Source of the DNA: an uncultured Collinsella sp.
GTDB lineage: Bacteria > Actinomycetota > Coriobacteriia > Coriobacteriales > Coriobacteriaceae
NCBI GenBank assembly: GCA_902489955.1
Contig: CABUBY010000001.1
Location: 1 to 47,210, forward strand
DNA: 47,210 nucleotides
Direction of reading: 5' to 3'
The notes below the pieces were generated by a model that did not search any database, was not told where the DNA came from, and saw nothing but the letters and a program-made list of their open reading frames with translations. Numbering within the stretch: the first letter of the stretch is position 1; each line of letters starts with the position of its first letter. The translations under genes and the position numbers were made by a program. Below are positions 23,465 through 31,728 of the stretch, piece after piece.

Positions 23465-25159
23465 ATGGACGCTATCGTCAAATTCCTTGAAAAACACCAG
23501 CCCCTCTTCGACAAAATCTCGAGGAACATTTATCTGGTGGCGATCAAGGATGGCTTTCTCTCGAATATGCCAATTGTGCTGTTCTCGAGCCTGTTCCTTC
23601 TTCTTTCGACGCTCCCTGCCTATGTAGGCATCACGCTTCCGCCTGAGGTGCTGGATTTCTTCAATAAAATCTATGCATATACCATGGGGCTTCTTGGCAT
23701 TATGGTGGCCGGCACCACGGCGAGCTCACTTGCCATGTCGATGAACCGTCGCATGCCTTCGGGCAAATCTCTCAACCCCACCTCGTGCATGGTTTGTGCC
23801 ATGTGCGGCATGCTCTTGCTATCGGTGACGAACGATGTTGTCTCGATTGGCGGAGCAGATACATCTGTTTTTGAAACCGGCTATATGGGAACCAAGGGTT
23901 TTCTCGCTGCGTTCGTAGCCGCATTTTTGACCGTTAATATCTATAAGGTGTGCATTAGCCATAATGTGACGATCAAGCTCCCCAAAGAGGTCCCTGGCTC
24001 TATTGCGCAGAGTTTTCGCGATATCTTTGCATTTGGGTTTTCGATCCTTGCGTGCGCTTTTATCGATCTTGCGAGCCGCAAGCTGCTTGCTGTGCCGTTC
24101 GCCAATTTGGTATCCGCTCTCATCTCGCCGCTGTTCTCCGCGGTCGACACCTATCCTGGCATGGCGCTTATCGAAGGCGCGGTCGCACTTTTCCAATTTA
24201 TGGGTATCCACGGTGCTTCGGTTGTCATGAGTCCGATCAATGCTGCGCTCTACGGCAATACCGTTACCAATCTTGAGGTTTTCCAAGCAGGTGGACACCC
24301 GTCAATTGCTCTCACGCAGGACTTTACAAGCTTCATCGGCGGTCTGGGCGGTTCTGGCTGCACGTTCATCGTTCCTATTATCCTGATCATGTTTATGCGC
24401 TCCAAGCAGCTTAAAGCCATGGGTAAGGCATCGATTATCCCGGTGATTTTTGGAGTTAACGAGCCTGTTATCTTCGGTATGCCGATTGTTCTCAATCCCT
24501 ATATGTTCGTGCCCTTCCTAGTGGCTCCTATGGTCAACGCCATTATCGGTAAGTTCTTCATTGACGTCATTGGAATGAACGCCCCCATGTATACCATGCC
24601 GTGGGCGCTTCCCGGCCCAATCGGTGCATTCCTCACCACGGGTCTCGATCTGCGTTCTCTCGTATTGATGGCAGTGCTGTTGGTCGTTGACTTTGTGATT
24701 TACTATCCGTTCTGCAAGGCGTATGACCATCAGCTTTGTTTGGAAGAGTCTGCAAAGGAGACTGCAGGAACCTCGGATGCAGATGCTATTGCCGCACAGG
24801 AAAATGTCGCAAAAGCTCTCGAGGCGGTAAAGGACAAGGCGGAGCAGATCCGCGTGCTTGTGCTTTGCCAGGGTGCCGGCACTTCGACTCTCTTGGCAAA
24901 TGCTCTTCGCGAAGGTGCCGCTGCTAAGGGTATCGATCTGGTTTCTCAGTCCGGTGCGTACGGAAGCCACTATGAGACGATGGATCAGTACAACGTGATT
25001 GTTCTGGCGCCCCAGGCACGCATGTACTATGACGCTATGAAGGCCGATACCGATCGCCTTGGAATTAAACTGCTCACCACAAGGGGCAAGGAGTATATCG
25101 ACCTTACCAACGATCCCGAAGGTGCAATTGACTGGATCGTTCAGGAGCTGGCCAAATAG
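23465..25159 (+). CDS. lacE: PTS lactose-family EIICB (fused permease and EIIB)
   Basis: 564 residues. Residues 1-420 are EIIC of the lactose/cellobiose type: MDAIVKFLEKHQPLFDKISRN, GIMVAGTTASSLAMSMNRRMP, KLPKEVPGSIAQSFRDI, QFMGIHGASVV, GGSGCTFIVP and PVIFGVNEPVIFGMP. A charged linker leads to the EIIB domain, with the phospho-accepting Cys468 in VLVLCQGAGTSTLLANAL. I chose ATG 23465, preceded by AAAGGA; a start 15 bases earlier is possible. Unlike the other three EIICB genes it has no GH1 or LacI neighbour. It needs an EIIA in trans; lacF at 41614 is the only lactose-type one here. Sugar unknown. Confidence 0.88.
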   Translation: MDAIVKFLEKHQPLFDKISRNIYLVAIKDGFLSNMPIVLFSSLFLLLSTLPAYVGITLPPEVLDFFNKIYAYTMGLLGIMVAGTTASSLAMSMNRRMPSGKSLNPTSCMVCAMCGMLLLSVTNDVVSIGGADTSVFETGYMGTKGFLAAFVAAFLTVNIYKVCISHNVTIKLPKEVPGSIAQSFRDIFAFGFSILACAFIDLASRKLLAVPFANLVSALISPLFSAVDTYPGMALIEGAVALFQFMGIHGASVVMSPINAALYGNTVTNLEVFQAGGHPSIALTQDFTSFIGGLGGSGCTFIVPIILIMFMRSKQLKAMGKASIIPVIFGVNEPVIFGMPIVLNPYMFVPFLVAPMVNAIIGKFFIDVIGMNAPMYTMPWALPGPIGAFLTTGLDLRSLVLMAVLLVVDFVIYYPFCKAYDHQLCLEESAKETAGTSDADAIAAQENVAKALEAVKDKAEQIRVLVLCQGAGTSTLLANALREGAAAKGIDLVSQSGAYGSHYETMDQYNVIVLAPQARMYYDAMKADTDRLGIKLLTTRGKEYIDLTNDPEGAIDWIVQELAK

Positions 25160-25194
25160 TGGATGCACTTCGTCGTTGATTCGTCGGTGTATGG

Positions 25195-25229
25195 TACGGC
25201 CCCGCAGCTTATTGAGCTGCGGGGCCGTA
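25195..25229 (+). terminator. Long hairpin after EIICB
   Basis: A perfect 15-bp stem (TACGGCCCCGCAGCT, 5-base loop). The T-tract is poor on either strand, so it may terminate by other means or protect the mRNA end. Confidence 0.6.
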
Positions 25230-25319
25230 TGTCGTTGAGTATCTAATTGAGACAATGAGCGCAACCGTCGTGAGATCGCATTGGCGCTCTCCGAGTCACC
25301 GACAAACTGCCTTCCATCT

Positions 25320-25717
25320 ATGTGACCAATTCGCTTTCGGCGTTTAGCCTGCTCGAGGTGCGCGAGGATTGCGAGCTGTGCCTGGTGGGCGGCATGTACC
25401 GTCGCCGCACCGCCGCCTTTGTGAGCCCCATGGCCGAGGATACCCTGCGCGCACTAGGGATTGACACGGCGTTTATCGGTGCCAACGGCATTCTGGACGG
25501 CGACGTGTCCACGTCCAACATGGACGAGGGCCGCATCCAGCAGCTCGCCTTTAGCAAGGTCGATACGCGCTACCTCATCGCCGACTCCAGCAAGATCGGC
25601 AGGCGCGACTTCTACACTTTCTGCCGCCTGGACAGCCTGGACGCCGTGGTATGTGAGCCGAGCATCTCCGCTGAGGACCGTGCCGCCATCGAGGAGCATA
25701 CGCAGGTCATTTGCTAG
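25320..25717 (+). pseudogene. Duplicated 3' half of the DeoR regulator
   Basis: From base 25320 the sequence matches 20643-21040 at roughly 90% and keeps the frame: NSLSAFSLLEVREDCELCLVGGMYRRR, GANGILDGDVSTSNMDEG and LIADSSKIGRRDF, ending HTQVIC. The DNA-binding domain and start are missing. Homology continues about 90 bases past the stop (CTAGCTAGCGCTGCAGG and beyond). It could be expressed as a fragment, but nothing supports that. Confidence 0.88.
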
Positions 25718-25789
25718 CTAGCGCTGCAGGATTGCTAGCAAGCGCTGCGTGAGGACTTTTGCCCTCTGTCAGCGCAGGGGTTATCGCTT

Positions 25790-25915
25790 CAATATGACGC
25801 GCAGAATGACACATATAAGTAAAAACACCATTTGTGCGTCAAATTTGATGACGCGTAAAAATTTGCGCGTCATTTTACGCGTCAACGTGACGCGATATGA
25901 CACGCAAATGTGCTC
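25790..25915. repeat. GACGCG-rich palindromic tract
   Basis: GACGCG/CGCGTC or close variants occur at least six times in 125 bases. 25849-25860 (TGACGCGTAAAA) and 25873-25884 are a perfect 12-bp inverted repeat with a 12-base loop. Part of it (ATATGACGCGC) is also found after the intact DeoR gene near 21126. It lies downstream of the convergent toxin gene. Confidence 0.7.
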
Positions 25916-25938
25916 GGGCCAAGTACTCAGCTTGTGGG

Positions 25939-26244
25939 CTAGACCAGACGGGCGTAGTCCTGTGACTGATGAAAGATGTGGGCGATATAGATTGTTTCGT
26001 GCTCAAACTTATAAAGGCACACGTAGTTGTTGATGGGAAACGATCGGTAATTACGTGCCGCCAGCTCTTGCATGTGCGAGAGGGGACGTAGGAGCGGCTG
26101 CTCGCGAAGCAGATCAAGCTGATATTCAAACTCAGCGACAAAATTGCCTGCTGCACGCGGATTCTTGAGGATTTGGGCAAGGTATCCGACAATACTCTCG
26201 TACTCATATCGCGCGCTTTTGAGGATTACGACGTTATAGGTCAT
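25939..26244 (-). CDS. RelE/ParE-family toxin
   Basis: 101 residues. The RelE/ParE fold is recognisable from VVILKSARYEYESIVGYLAQ, NPRAAGNFVAEFEYQLDLL, RNYRSFPINNYVCLYKFEHETIYIAHIFH and a C-terminal YARLV. Such toxins are either ribosome-dependent mRNA endonucleases or gyrase poisons; the sequence does not decide. The start overlaps the end of the antitoxin gene by 11 bases, the normal arrangement. The pair sits among repeats and duplicated fragments. Confidence 0.88.
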   Translation of the reverse strand: MTYNVVILKSARYEYESIVGYLAQILKNPRAAGNFVAEFEYQLDLLREQPLLRPLSHMQELAARNYRSFPINNYVCLYKFEHETIYIAHIFHQSQDYARLV

Positions 26245-26500
26245 ATTTGTCTCGTATCGAAGCCGCGAAGGATTCGTAGTCGCTGTAGTCGCCTTGCGAT
26301 ATTTCGTCTTCTGCCAACATCATACGAGACAGTAGTTTTGCCTTGGCGATTTCTTCTTGCATGAGGCGATACTGGTCGCTGCTGATGCAGTGCATGGCCT
26401 CGTAGCCGTTCTTAGTTACGGTGACGTCGCGCTCAGACTCAACAAGCGTAGTGAATGCAGCAGTGTCCTTCATATCTCGGACGGGCACACAAGCTGACAT
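26234..26500 (-). CDS. Phd/YefM-family antitoxin
   Basis: 88 residues from the ATG with first base 26500, which has GGAGGTACCC upstream; a start at 26536 would run through the operator. The N-terminus VPVRDMKDTAAFTTLVESERDVTVTKNGYEAMHCIS is the Phd/YefM DNA-binding and dimerisation domain. The C-terminal half (about residues 55-88) is acidic and would wrap the toxin. It is the first gene of the pair and probably autorepresses through the inverted repeat at 26520-26545. Confidence 0.86.
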   Translation of the reverse strand: MSACVPVRDMKDTAAFTTLVESERDVTVTKNGYEAMHCISSDQYRLMQEEIAKAKLLSRMMLAEDEISQGDYSDYESFAASIRDKYDL

Positions 26501-26519
26501 GGGTACCTCCTTTGTGTTG

Positions 26520-26545
26520 GGACACAATTGTACCACGGTGTGTCC
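26520..26545. promoter_or_regulatory. Operator of the toxin-antitoxin pair
   Basis: GGACACA (26520-26526) and TGTGTCC (26539-26545) are a perfect inverted repeat with a 12-base spacer, 20 bases upstream of the antitoxin start. Confidence 0.65.
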
Positions 26546-26567
26546 ATGCGGACGATACCGTCGAATC

Positions 26568-26785
26568 GTCTCAATCTGTACCAGTTGGGATCGAAAAACT
26601 CGGCTAGATGTTACAGATTGAGATTAAAGGGATTGACCTGTGGCGTTTGTCTCGATCTGTAACAGGTAGACGGTCGAAAGTGGGCTATGTGTTACAGATC
26701 GAGATATTTCTGCTCGGGCGTTCTGTTTGTCTTGATCTGTAACAGCTAGGGCCGAAAATCCCTGCTAGATGTTACAGATTGAGAC
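26568..26785. repeat. Cluster B of the hairpin repeat family (3 copies)
   Basis: Copies occur at 26568-26624, 26649-26705 and 26729-26785, spaced about 80 bases start to start as in cluster A. The middle copy has GTCTCGATCTGTAACA and the matching right arm TGTTACAGATCGAGAT, again changing together. It carries the second loop type (GGTAGACGGTCGAAAG). It lies between the antitoxin promoter and the end of the GH1 gene. Confidence 0.92.
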
Positions 26786-26811
26786 AAACGACTTGTACGG
26801 GCCGAGCTAAA

Positions 26812-26856
26812 ACAAAAAGGCCGCATGCGAACCCGTGGAGGGATTCGTATGCGGCC
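26812..26856 (-). terminator. Terminator of the first EIICB-GH1 operon
   Basis: A stem of about 16 bp (GGCCGCATGCGAACCC, with one mismatch) is followed on the minus strand by TTTTTG, 23 bases after the GH1 stop. Confidence 0.88.
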
Positions 26857-26878
26857 GACAGGGGGTATGCGGCGGAAA

Positions 26879-28296
26879 CTAGGCCATGAGCAGGCCGGTC
26901 TCCGCGACGTTCTTGTACCAGTACGCGCTCGCTTTGGGATAGCGCTTCTGGGTCTCAAAGTCGATGTAGAACAGGCCGTAGCGCTTGTTGTAGCCGTTGG
27001 TCCAGGAGAACTGGTCCTGCAGCGACCACACAAAGTAGCCGTCGACGTTTACGCCGCCGTCAATCGCCTTGAGGATCCATGCGAGATGCTGACGCATATA
27101 GTCGATGCGAGGGGCGTCATCGATAAAGCCGTCCTCGAAGTCGTCCTTATAGCCCATGCCGTTCTCGGTGATGTAGATCTTCTTGTAGTTGGGGTAATCG
27201 TTCTTAATGCGGAGCAGCAGGTCGTACAGGCCCTCGGGATAGATGATCCAGTCCCAATCGGTGGTGGGTACGCCTTCGCGCACGCATGCCTCGCCTACGC
27301 CCTTGAGGATCCAGCGCGAGGAGCCCTTGTCGCCGGTGCCATTGTGGTTGATGTCGTTTTCGCCCTCGGCGGCACGCAGGAACTGGCACTTGTAGGTGTT
27401 GACGCCCAGGCAATCGTTGTAGGGGAGTGCGGCGGTCAGCGCGGCGATGTCCTCGTCGCGGACGTCGAGTTCGCCGCCGGCGATATGGGCCAGCTTGGTC
27501 GCAGCCTCCATGGTGTCGGCTGCATAGTGGCCGCGGAAGGTGGCGTCGAGTACCCAGCGGTTGTTGATGACGTCGGCCATGCGAGCTGCCTCGCAGTCGG
27601 CGGCGTTGTTGGGGTCGAGGGGATACTTGGGCTCCAGGTTCTGGACAATGCCGATCTCGCCCTCAAAGCCGCCCTCGTGGAAGGCGACGACGGCCTTGGC
27701 ATGGGCCACCATCATGTTGTGCATGAGCTGGAAGGCCTTATCCAGGCGATACTTCTCGCCGTGCGGCCAGTTGCCGACGATAAAGCTGCCCTCGGCGGTC
27801 GCGGGGATCTCGTTAAAGGTAAACCAGTGCTTGACCTCGGTGAACTCGGCAAAGCAGAACTTGGCGTACTCGACAAAGGCGTCGATCGTCGTGCGCGTCA
27901 GGAAGCCCTCGCCGCCGTTCTGGTAAAAGGCCTCGGGCGTATCAAAGTGATCGAGCGTGACATAGGGGATAACGCCGGCTTTATTGCAGGTGGCAAAGAG
28001 CTCGTGATAGAAGGCAACACCCTCGGGGTTAATCTCACCAGTGCCGCTGGGGAAGATACGGCTCCAAGCGATGGAGACACGAATGCCGTTGATGCCGAAG
28101 CGCTGGCACAGGTCGATATCGACCGGGTACTTGTTGTAGAAATCGCTTGCGGGGTCGGGGGAGAAACGGCCCTGAGCAGGAAATCGTCCCAGGGCACTTT
28201 GCCCTTGCCGTGTGTACGGGTCTCGCCCTCAACCTGGTAAGCAGCGGTGGCGCCGCCAAACACAAAGCCGTCGGGGAACTGCATGGGGTTGGTCAT
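26879..28296 (-). pseudogene. lacG: 6-phospho-beta-galactosidase (GH1), frameshifted
   Basis: The start region (MTNPMQFPDGFVFGGATAAYQVEGETRTHGKGKVPWDDF) is in one frame and everything after about 28172-28182 in another. After VPWDDFL the correct continuation AQGRFSPDPASDFYN requires one extra base (or three fewer). The span is 1418 bases, one short of 473 codons. The rest is intact: HWFTFNEI with the acid/base Glu, IYITENGMGY with the nucleophile, and QFSWTNGYNKRYG with the phosphate-binding Ser, Lys and Tyr. It is the second gene after EIICB. It is a pseudogene unless the shift is a sequencing error or is bypassed. Confidence 0.85.
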
Positions 28297-28330
28297 GAGT
28301 CATCCTTTCTGTGGGATACGAATAGGGAGA

Positions 28331-28357
28331 GGTGCCCGAACTGGGGATCCGGGCACC
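28331..28357 (-). promoter_or_regulatory. Intercistronic hairpin between EIICB and GH1
   Basis: GGTGCCCG pairs with CGGGCACC across 11 bases, within the 75-base gap between the two genes. No T-tract follows. It may stabilise or partly terminate the upstream message. Confidence 0.55.
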
Positions 28358-28371
28358 AACAGAGGGAGGAA

Positions 28372-30189
28372 CTAGTCGAGGTTCTCGCGGAGCCACTTGA
28401 TGGCGCCAGTGGGGTCGCGGGTAAGGTCGATATATTCCTTGCCGCGCGGGGCGAGCAGCTTAATGCCCAGACGATCGGTGTCGGCCTTCATGTCGTTGTA
28501 GTAGCTACGAACCTGCGGGGCGAGCACGATGACGTCGTACTGATCCATGATGGCAGTGTGCTGACCATAGGCGCCTGCGGAGGAAGCGATGTTCTCTCCG
28601 GTCTGCGCAGCACCTTCCTTGATGGCGTTGGCAAGCATGGCAGAGGTGCCGGCGCCGGCGCACAGGACGAGGACCTTCAGACCGTCGACGTCCTTCTTAG
28701 CGGATGCGTCGGCGGCGGGCTCGGGCTGATCGGCGACAGGCTTGCTGTCGGCGGCAGCGGCGGTCGGCTCGACGGAAGCGGTGACAGCGGCGGTCGGCTC
28801 GACGGAAGCGGTGACAGCGGCGGTCTGCTCGACAGCGGGCGCAGGGGCGTTGGCAGCGATGGTGGCAGCACCATCGGATTCGAGACCCAGCTCGGCGGCG
28901 CGCTCGGCCTCCTGGTCGCAGAGCAGCTTATCGTATGCCTTCAAGAACGGCAGGTAGATGATAGCGTCCAGCAAGATGATGATTGCAACAAACACCAGGG
29001 CGATAAGCTGGAAGTTTGTGGTGATGAAGATGCCGATGGGGGCAGGGGTAGCCCAAGGCACCACGAAGGAGAAGCCGTTCATGCCCACATTGTCGATAAA
29101 GAACTTGGCAACACTCACGTTGACGCAGCCGGCGGCAACAAAGGGGATGAGCATGTAGGGGTTAAGGATCATCGGCGCGCCAAAGAGCAGCGGCTCGTTG
29201 ACAGCAAAGGCAACAGGAACAATCGAGGCCTTACCGACGGCTTTGAGCTGCTTGGACTTCATAAAGAGAATCAGCAGAAGCGGCACGATGAACGTAGCGC
29301 CGGTGCCGCCGAACTCACCCACGAGCGACATGTTAAAGGTGAGGGAGTGGGCGGGGTGGCCACCGGCCAGCAGAACCTGCAGGTTCTCGGCCTGGTTGGC
29401 AAGACGGATGGGGTCGATGCCCGGCTGGACAATCGAAGGGCCGTGGACGCCGATGAACCAGAAGAACGCGGTGGCTGCCTGGATAAGGATGAGGCCAGGA
29501 TAGGTTTCTGCCGCAGTGAAGAGCGGGGAGAGCAGCTTGATGAGCAGCTCGGAGAACGGAACGCCCATGAGGTTGCGCACAACCACATCGATGATGCCGC
29601 AGATAATGACAGCGCCGCCAAAGGGGATAATGTCGCGGAAGTTCTGAGCGATGGCGCCCGGGACCTCCTTGGGCAGCTTAATGGTCAGATCGCGCGAGAC
29701 GCAGAATTTGTAGACCCACACGGTGATGAACGCGGCGATATAGGCCGAGAACAGACCGCGCGTACCCATGCTGGTGCAGTCGAAGACCGAAAGCTCGGAG
29801 CCGTTGAACTTGGTGGTGAACTGCGTAACGGCGAGCAAAAGCATACTGCACTGGGCGGCCACCATGGTGGAGCCGTCGTTGAGCACCTTGCCGGCGGGCA
29901 TGCGACGGTTCATGGAAGCCGTAAAGTTCTTGGCAGTGGTGCCGGCAACCATGATGCCCATGACGCCCATGGTGAAGTTGTACAGCTTGTTGCACCAGTC
30001 GATGAGCGGCTGGGGCAGCGTGATACCGACTACGCCGGGAAGGGTGGCAATGAGCAGAAAGATCGAAGAGGTGAGGACGATGGGCATGCACCCAAGGAAT
30101 CCGTCCTTAATAGCCTGGAGGTAGATGTTCCTCGAGATCTTCTCAAAGAACGGCTGATGCTTTTCGAGCATCTTTACGATGGCGTCCAT
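28372..30189 (-). CDS. lacE: PTS lactose-family EIICB, module 1
   Basis: 605 residues. EIIC (about 1-425) has MDAIVKMLEKHQPFFEKISRN, GIMVAGTTAKNFTASMNRRMP, KLPKEVPGAIAQNFRDI, FIGVHGPSIV and AFAVNEPLLFGAP. A long Ala/Val/Pro/Glu/Thr-rich linker (about 430-505) contains a tandem 10-residue repeat, VTASVEPTAA. EIIB carries Cys510 in VLVLCAGAGTSAMLANA. It imports and phosphorylates a beta-galactoside; the GH1 next door would hydrolyse the product. Control is probably by the divergent LacI at 30465 through the palindrome at 30292-30313. Confidence 0.9.
   Translation of the reverse strand: MDAIVKMLEKHQPFFEKISRNIYLQAIKDGFLGCMPIVLTSSIFLLIATLPGVVGITLPQPLIDWCNKLYNFTMGVMGIMVAGTTAKNFTASMNRRMPAGKVLNDGSTMVAAQCSMLLLAVTQFTTKFNGSELSVFDCTSMGTRGLFSAYIAAFITVWVYKFCVSRDLTIKLPKEVPGAIAQNFRDIIPFGGAVIICGIIDVVVRNLMGVPFSELLIKLLSPLFTAAETYPGLILIQAATAFFWFIGVHGPSIVQPGIDPIRLANQAENLQVLLAGGHPAHSLTFNMSLVGEFGGTGATFIVPLLLILFMKSKQLKAVGKASIVPVAFAVNEPLLFGAPMILNPYMLIPFVAAGCVNVSVAKFFIDNVGMNGFSFVVPWATPAPIGIFITTNFQLIALVFVAIIILLDAIIYLPFLKAYDKLLCDQEAERAAELGLESDGAATIAANAPAPAVEQTAAVTASVEPTAAVTASVEPTAAAADSKPVADQPEPAADASAKKDVDGLKVLVLCAGAGTSAMLANAIKEGAAQTGENIASSAGAYGQHTAIMDQYDVIVLAPQVRSYYNDMKADTDRLGIKLLAPRGKEYIDLTRDPTGAIKWLRENLD
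28756..28835. repeat. 30-bp tandem repeat in the EIICB linker
   Basis: A 30-base unit at 28756-28785 recurs at 28786-28815 and partly at 28816-28835, encoding VTASVEPTAA per copy. The period is a multiple of three, so copy-number change would lengthen or shorten the flexible linker without breaking the gene. Confidence 0.85.
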
Positions 30190-30291
30190 AGAGCTCCTTT
30201 GCTACTTGATGCGCGATGCATGTGGATGGAACTGGTCGTCGATGGATGGTCAGGACTGCCCGGAAACCTTCCTGCTCAAGGAAGGCATTGC

Positions 30292-30313
30292 GAAATGACA
30301 ACGTTGTCATTTC
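30292..30313. promoter_or_regulatory. LacI-type operator, module 1
   Basis: A perfect 22-bp palindrome: GAAATGACAAC followed by its exact complement, with the central CG typical of LacI-family sites. A second, weaker copy (AATGACAACGTAAGACATT) follows at 30317-30335. Confidence 0.85.
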
Positions 30314-30360
30314 GTTAATGACAACGTAAGACATTTTTGGAAGAGCAACAAGGATATACG

Positions 30361-30391
30361 GGTGAGCGGTCGATATTGTCCGGTAAACGGT
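30361..30391. promoter_or_regulatory. 21-bp-period direct repeat (LytTR-like), module 1
   Basis: GGTGAGCGGT and GGTAAACGGT start 21 bases apart. On the minus strand they read ACCGTTTAC-N12-ACCGCTCAC, pointing toward EIICB. The half-sites are the same two variants as at 8229-8259. Confidence 0.65.
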
Positions 30392-30464
30392 TGATTTATC
30401 AGTCAGGCAGGTGGTGTATGCTAGAACGCAAAAAACAAGCGATAGAGAACCGAGTGGAGAAGTA

Positions 30465-31475
30465 GTGGCAACGATGGACAAGAAAAATGTCTCAATGAAC
30501 GATGTGGCGATTGCCGCGGGTGTTTCTCTCAAGACGGTTTCGCGTGTGATTAACGAGCCCGGTAGCGTGCGAGAGTCGACACGCGATAAGGTCCATTCCG
30601 CAATGGAAGCGCTCGGGTTCCGGGCGAACTTTGCCGCGCGTTCGCTCAAGTTGGGCCGTTACGGGTGCATCGGCGTGGTGCTGTTCCACTTGTCGGGCGG
30701 TGCCGTGGACATGATTGACGGTATCGCAGATGCCGCCGAAGAACGCGGCTTTGCGCTCACGATGATCAAAAAGCGGGCGGGGGAGAAGATGACCCTTGCC
30801 GAAGCGGCGCGTAGGATGTCGCAGCTGCCTGTTGATGGCATGATCTTCAACCTGCGTCAGATGGTCGATGACTTTGATACTTTTGAGGCACCGAAAGACC
30901 TCAAGACGGTGATTATCACACCGATGGAACATCCTACCTGCTCCACCGTCAGTGACGATCAAGAGGGCGGCGCGCGCATGGCGTGCGAGTACTTCTTGAA
31001 TCACGGGCACAAGAACGTGTACTTCGTCTCTGGTAAGAAAGAAGCGCTGTCGAGCCAGTGCCGTATGAAAGGTTGGCGAGCGGCACTCGAGGCGCATGGC
31101 ATTGAGCCGCCCGAGCCTCTGCAAGGCGATTGGAATGCGGATAGTGGCTATGCCGCGGGCCTTGTGCTTGCCGATAAAGCCGATTGCACGGCGGTCCTCG
31201 CTGCTAACGACTGCATGGCAAACGGCGTGATGATGGCTCTACGTGACAAAGGGCTCAGTGTGCCCGACGACGTGTCCGTGATCGGCTTTGATGACGAGCT
31301 TTACAAGACGATTCCCAACTCGATTCTGACGTCGGTGAAGTTCCGTCACCGCGAGCTGGGCGTCCGTGCGCTTAACGAGGTCGTCGCAGGTCTGGAAGCC
31401 CCGAGCTCCAGAAGCCGTACGCTCGTCTCGGGCGTGTTGGTCGAACGTTCCAGCGTAAAGGGCCTGCGGGCGTAG
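30465..31475 (+). CDS. LacI-family repressor, module 1
   Basis: 336 residues from GTG 30465, which has GGAG at good spacing; ATG 30474 is the alternative. The helix-turn-helix is MNDVAIAAGVSLKTVSRVIN, with hinge FRANFAARSL. The periplasmic-binding-type core (about 65-336) has GCIGVVLFH, MPVDGMIF-like SQLPVDGMIFNL, VLAANDCMANGVMMAL and VIGFDDELYKTIPNS. It is divergent from the EIICB-GH1 operon and almost certainly represses it, released by a galactoside or its phosphate. Cluster C of the hairpin repeat follows its stop. Confidence 0.9.
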   Translation: MATMDKKNVSMNDVAIAAGVSLKTVSRVINEPGSVRESTRDKVHSAMEALGFRANFAARSLKLGRYGCIGVVLFHLSGGAVDMIDGIADAAEERGFALTMIKKRAGEKMTLAEAARRMSQLPVDGMIFNLRQMVDDFDTFEAPKDLKTVIITPMEHPTCSTVSDDQEGGARMACEYFLNHGHKNVYFVSGKKEALSSQCRMKGWRAALEAHGIEPPEPLQGDWNADSGYAAGLVLADKADCTAVLAANDCMANGVMMALRDKGLSVPDDVSVIGFDDELYKTIPNSILTSVKFRHRELGVRALNEVVAGLEAPSSRSRTLVSGVLVERSSVKGLRA

Positions 31476-31492
31476 GGTTTTTCGGCCCGTTC

Positions 31493-31629
31493 GTCTCAAT
31501 CTGTAACAGTTAGGACCGAAAAACTCAGCTAAATATTACAGATTGAGATATTTCTGCTCGGGCGTTCTGTTTGTCTCGATCTGTAACAGCTAGGATCCAA
31601 AAACTCGGCTAGATGTTACAGATTGAGAT
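31493..31629. repeat. Cluster C of the hairpin repeat family (2 copies)
   Basis: Copies occur at 31493-31549 and 31573-31629, 80 bases apart. Arms are GTCTCAATCTGTAACA and GTCTCGATCTGTAACA with near-complementary right arms; loops contain AAAAACTCNGCTA. The cluster lies between the convergent LacI gene and EIICB of module 2. Confidence 0.92.
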
Positions 31630-31651
31630 GAACAGGAGGACGGGTGCGGTC

Positions 31652-31696
31652 TAAACAAAATGGCCCGCGCATCACACATCGATGCACGGGCCATTT
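31652..31696 (-). terminator. Terminator of the module 2 operon
   Basis: AAATGGCCCGCGCATC pairs with GATGCACGGGCCATTT (one mismatch, 7-base loop). On the minus strand TTTTGTTT follows. It lies 33 bases after the EIICB stop and may act in both directions. Confidence 0.85.
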
Positions 31697-31728
31697 ATTG
31701 TCTGCAAGCGGCAGGTGGTGTCAGCGTC

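Noticed and set aside
27898..28296. Programmed frameshift in the GH1 gene of module 1
   Set aside because: There is no slippery heptamer with a following pseudoknot at 28165-28190, and the intact paralogue needs no shift; a mutation or sequencing error is simpler.
30361..30391. LacI operators as an explanation for the 21-bp repeats
   Set aside because: The repeats are direct, not palindromic, and occur at promoters without a LacI neighbour (8229, 41460, 43315), while each LacI module has separate CG-centred palindromes.
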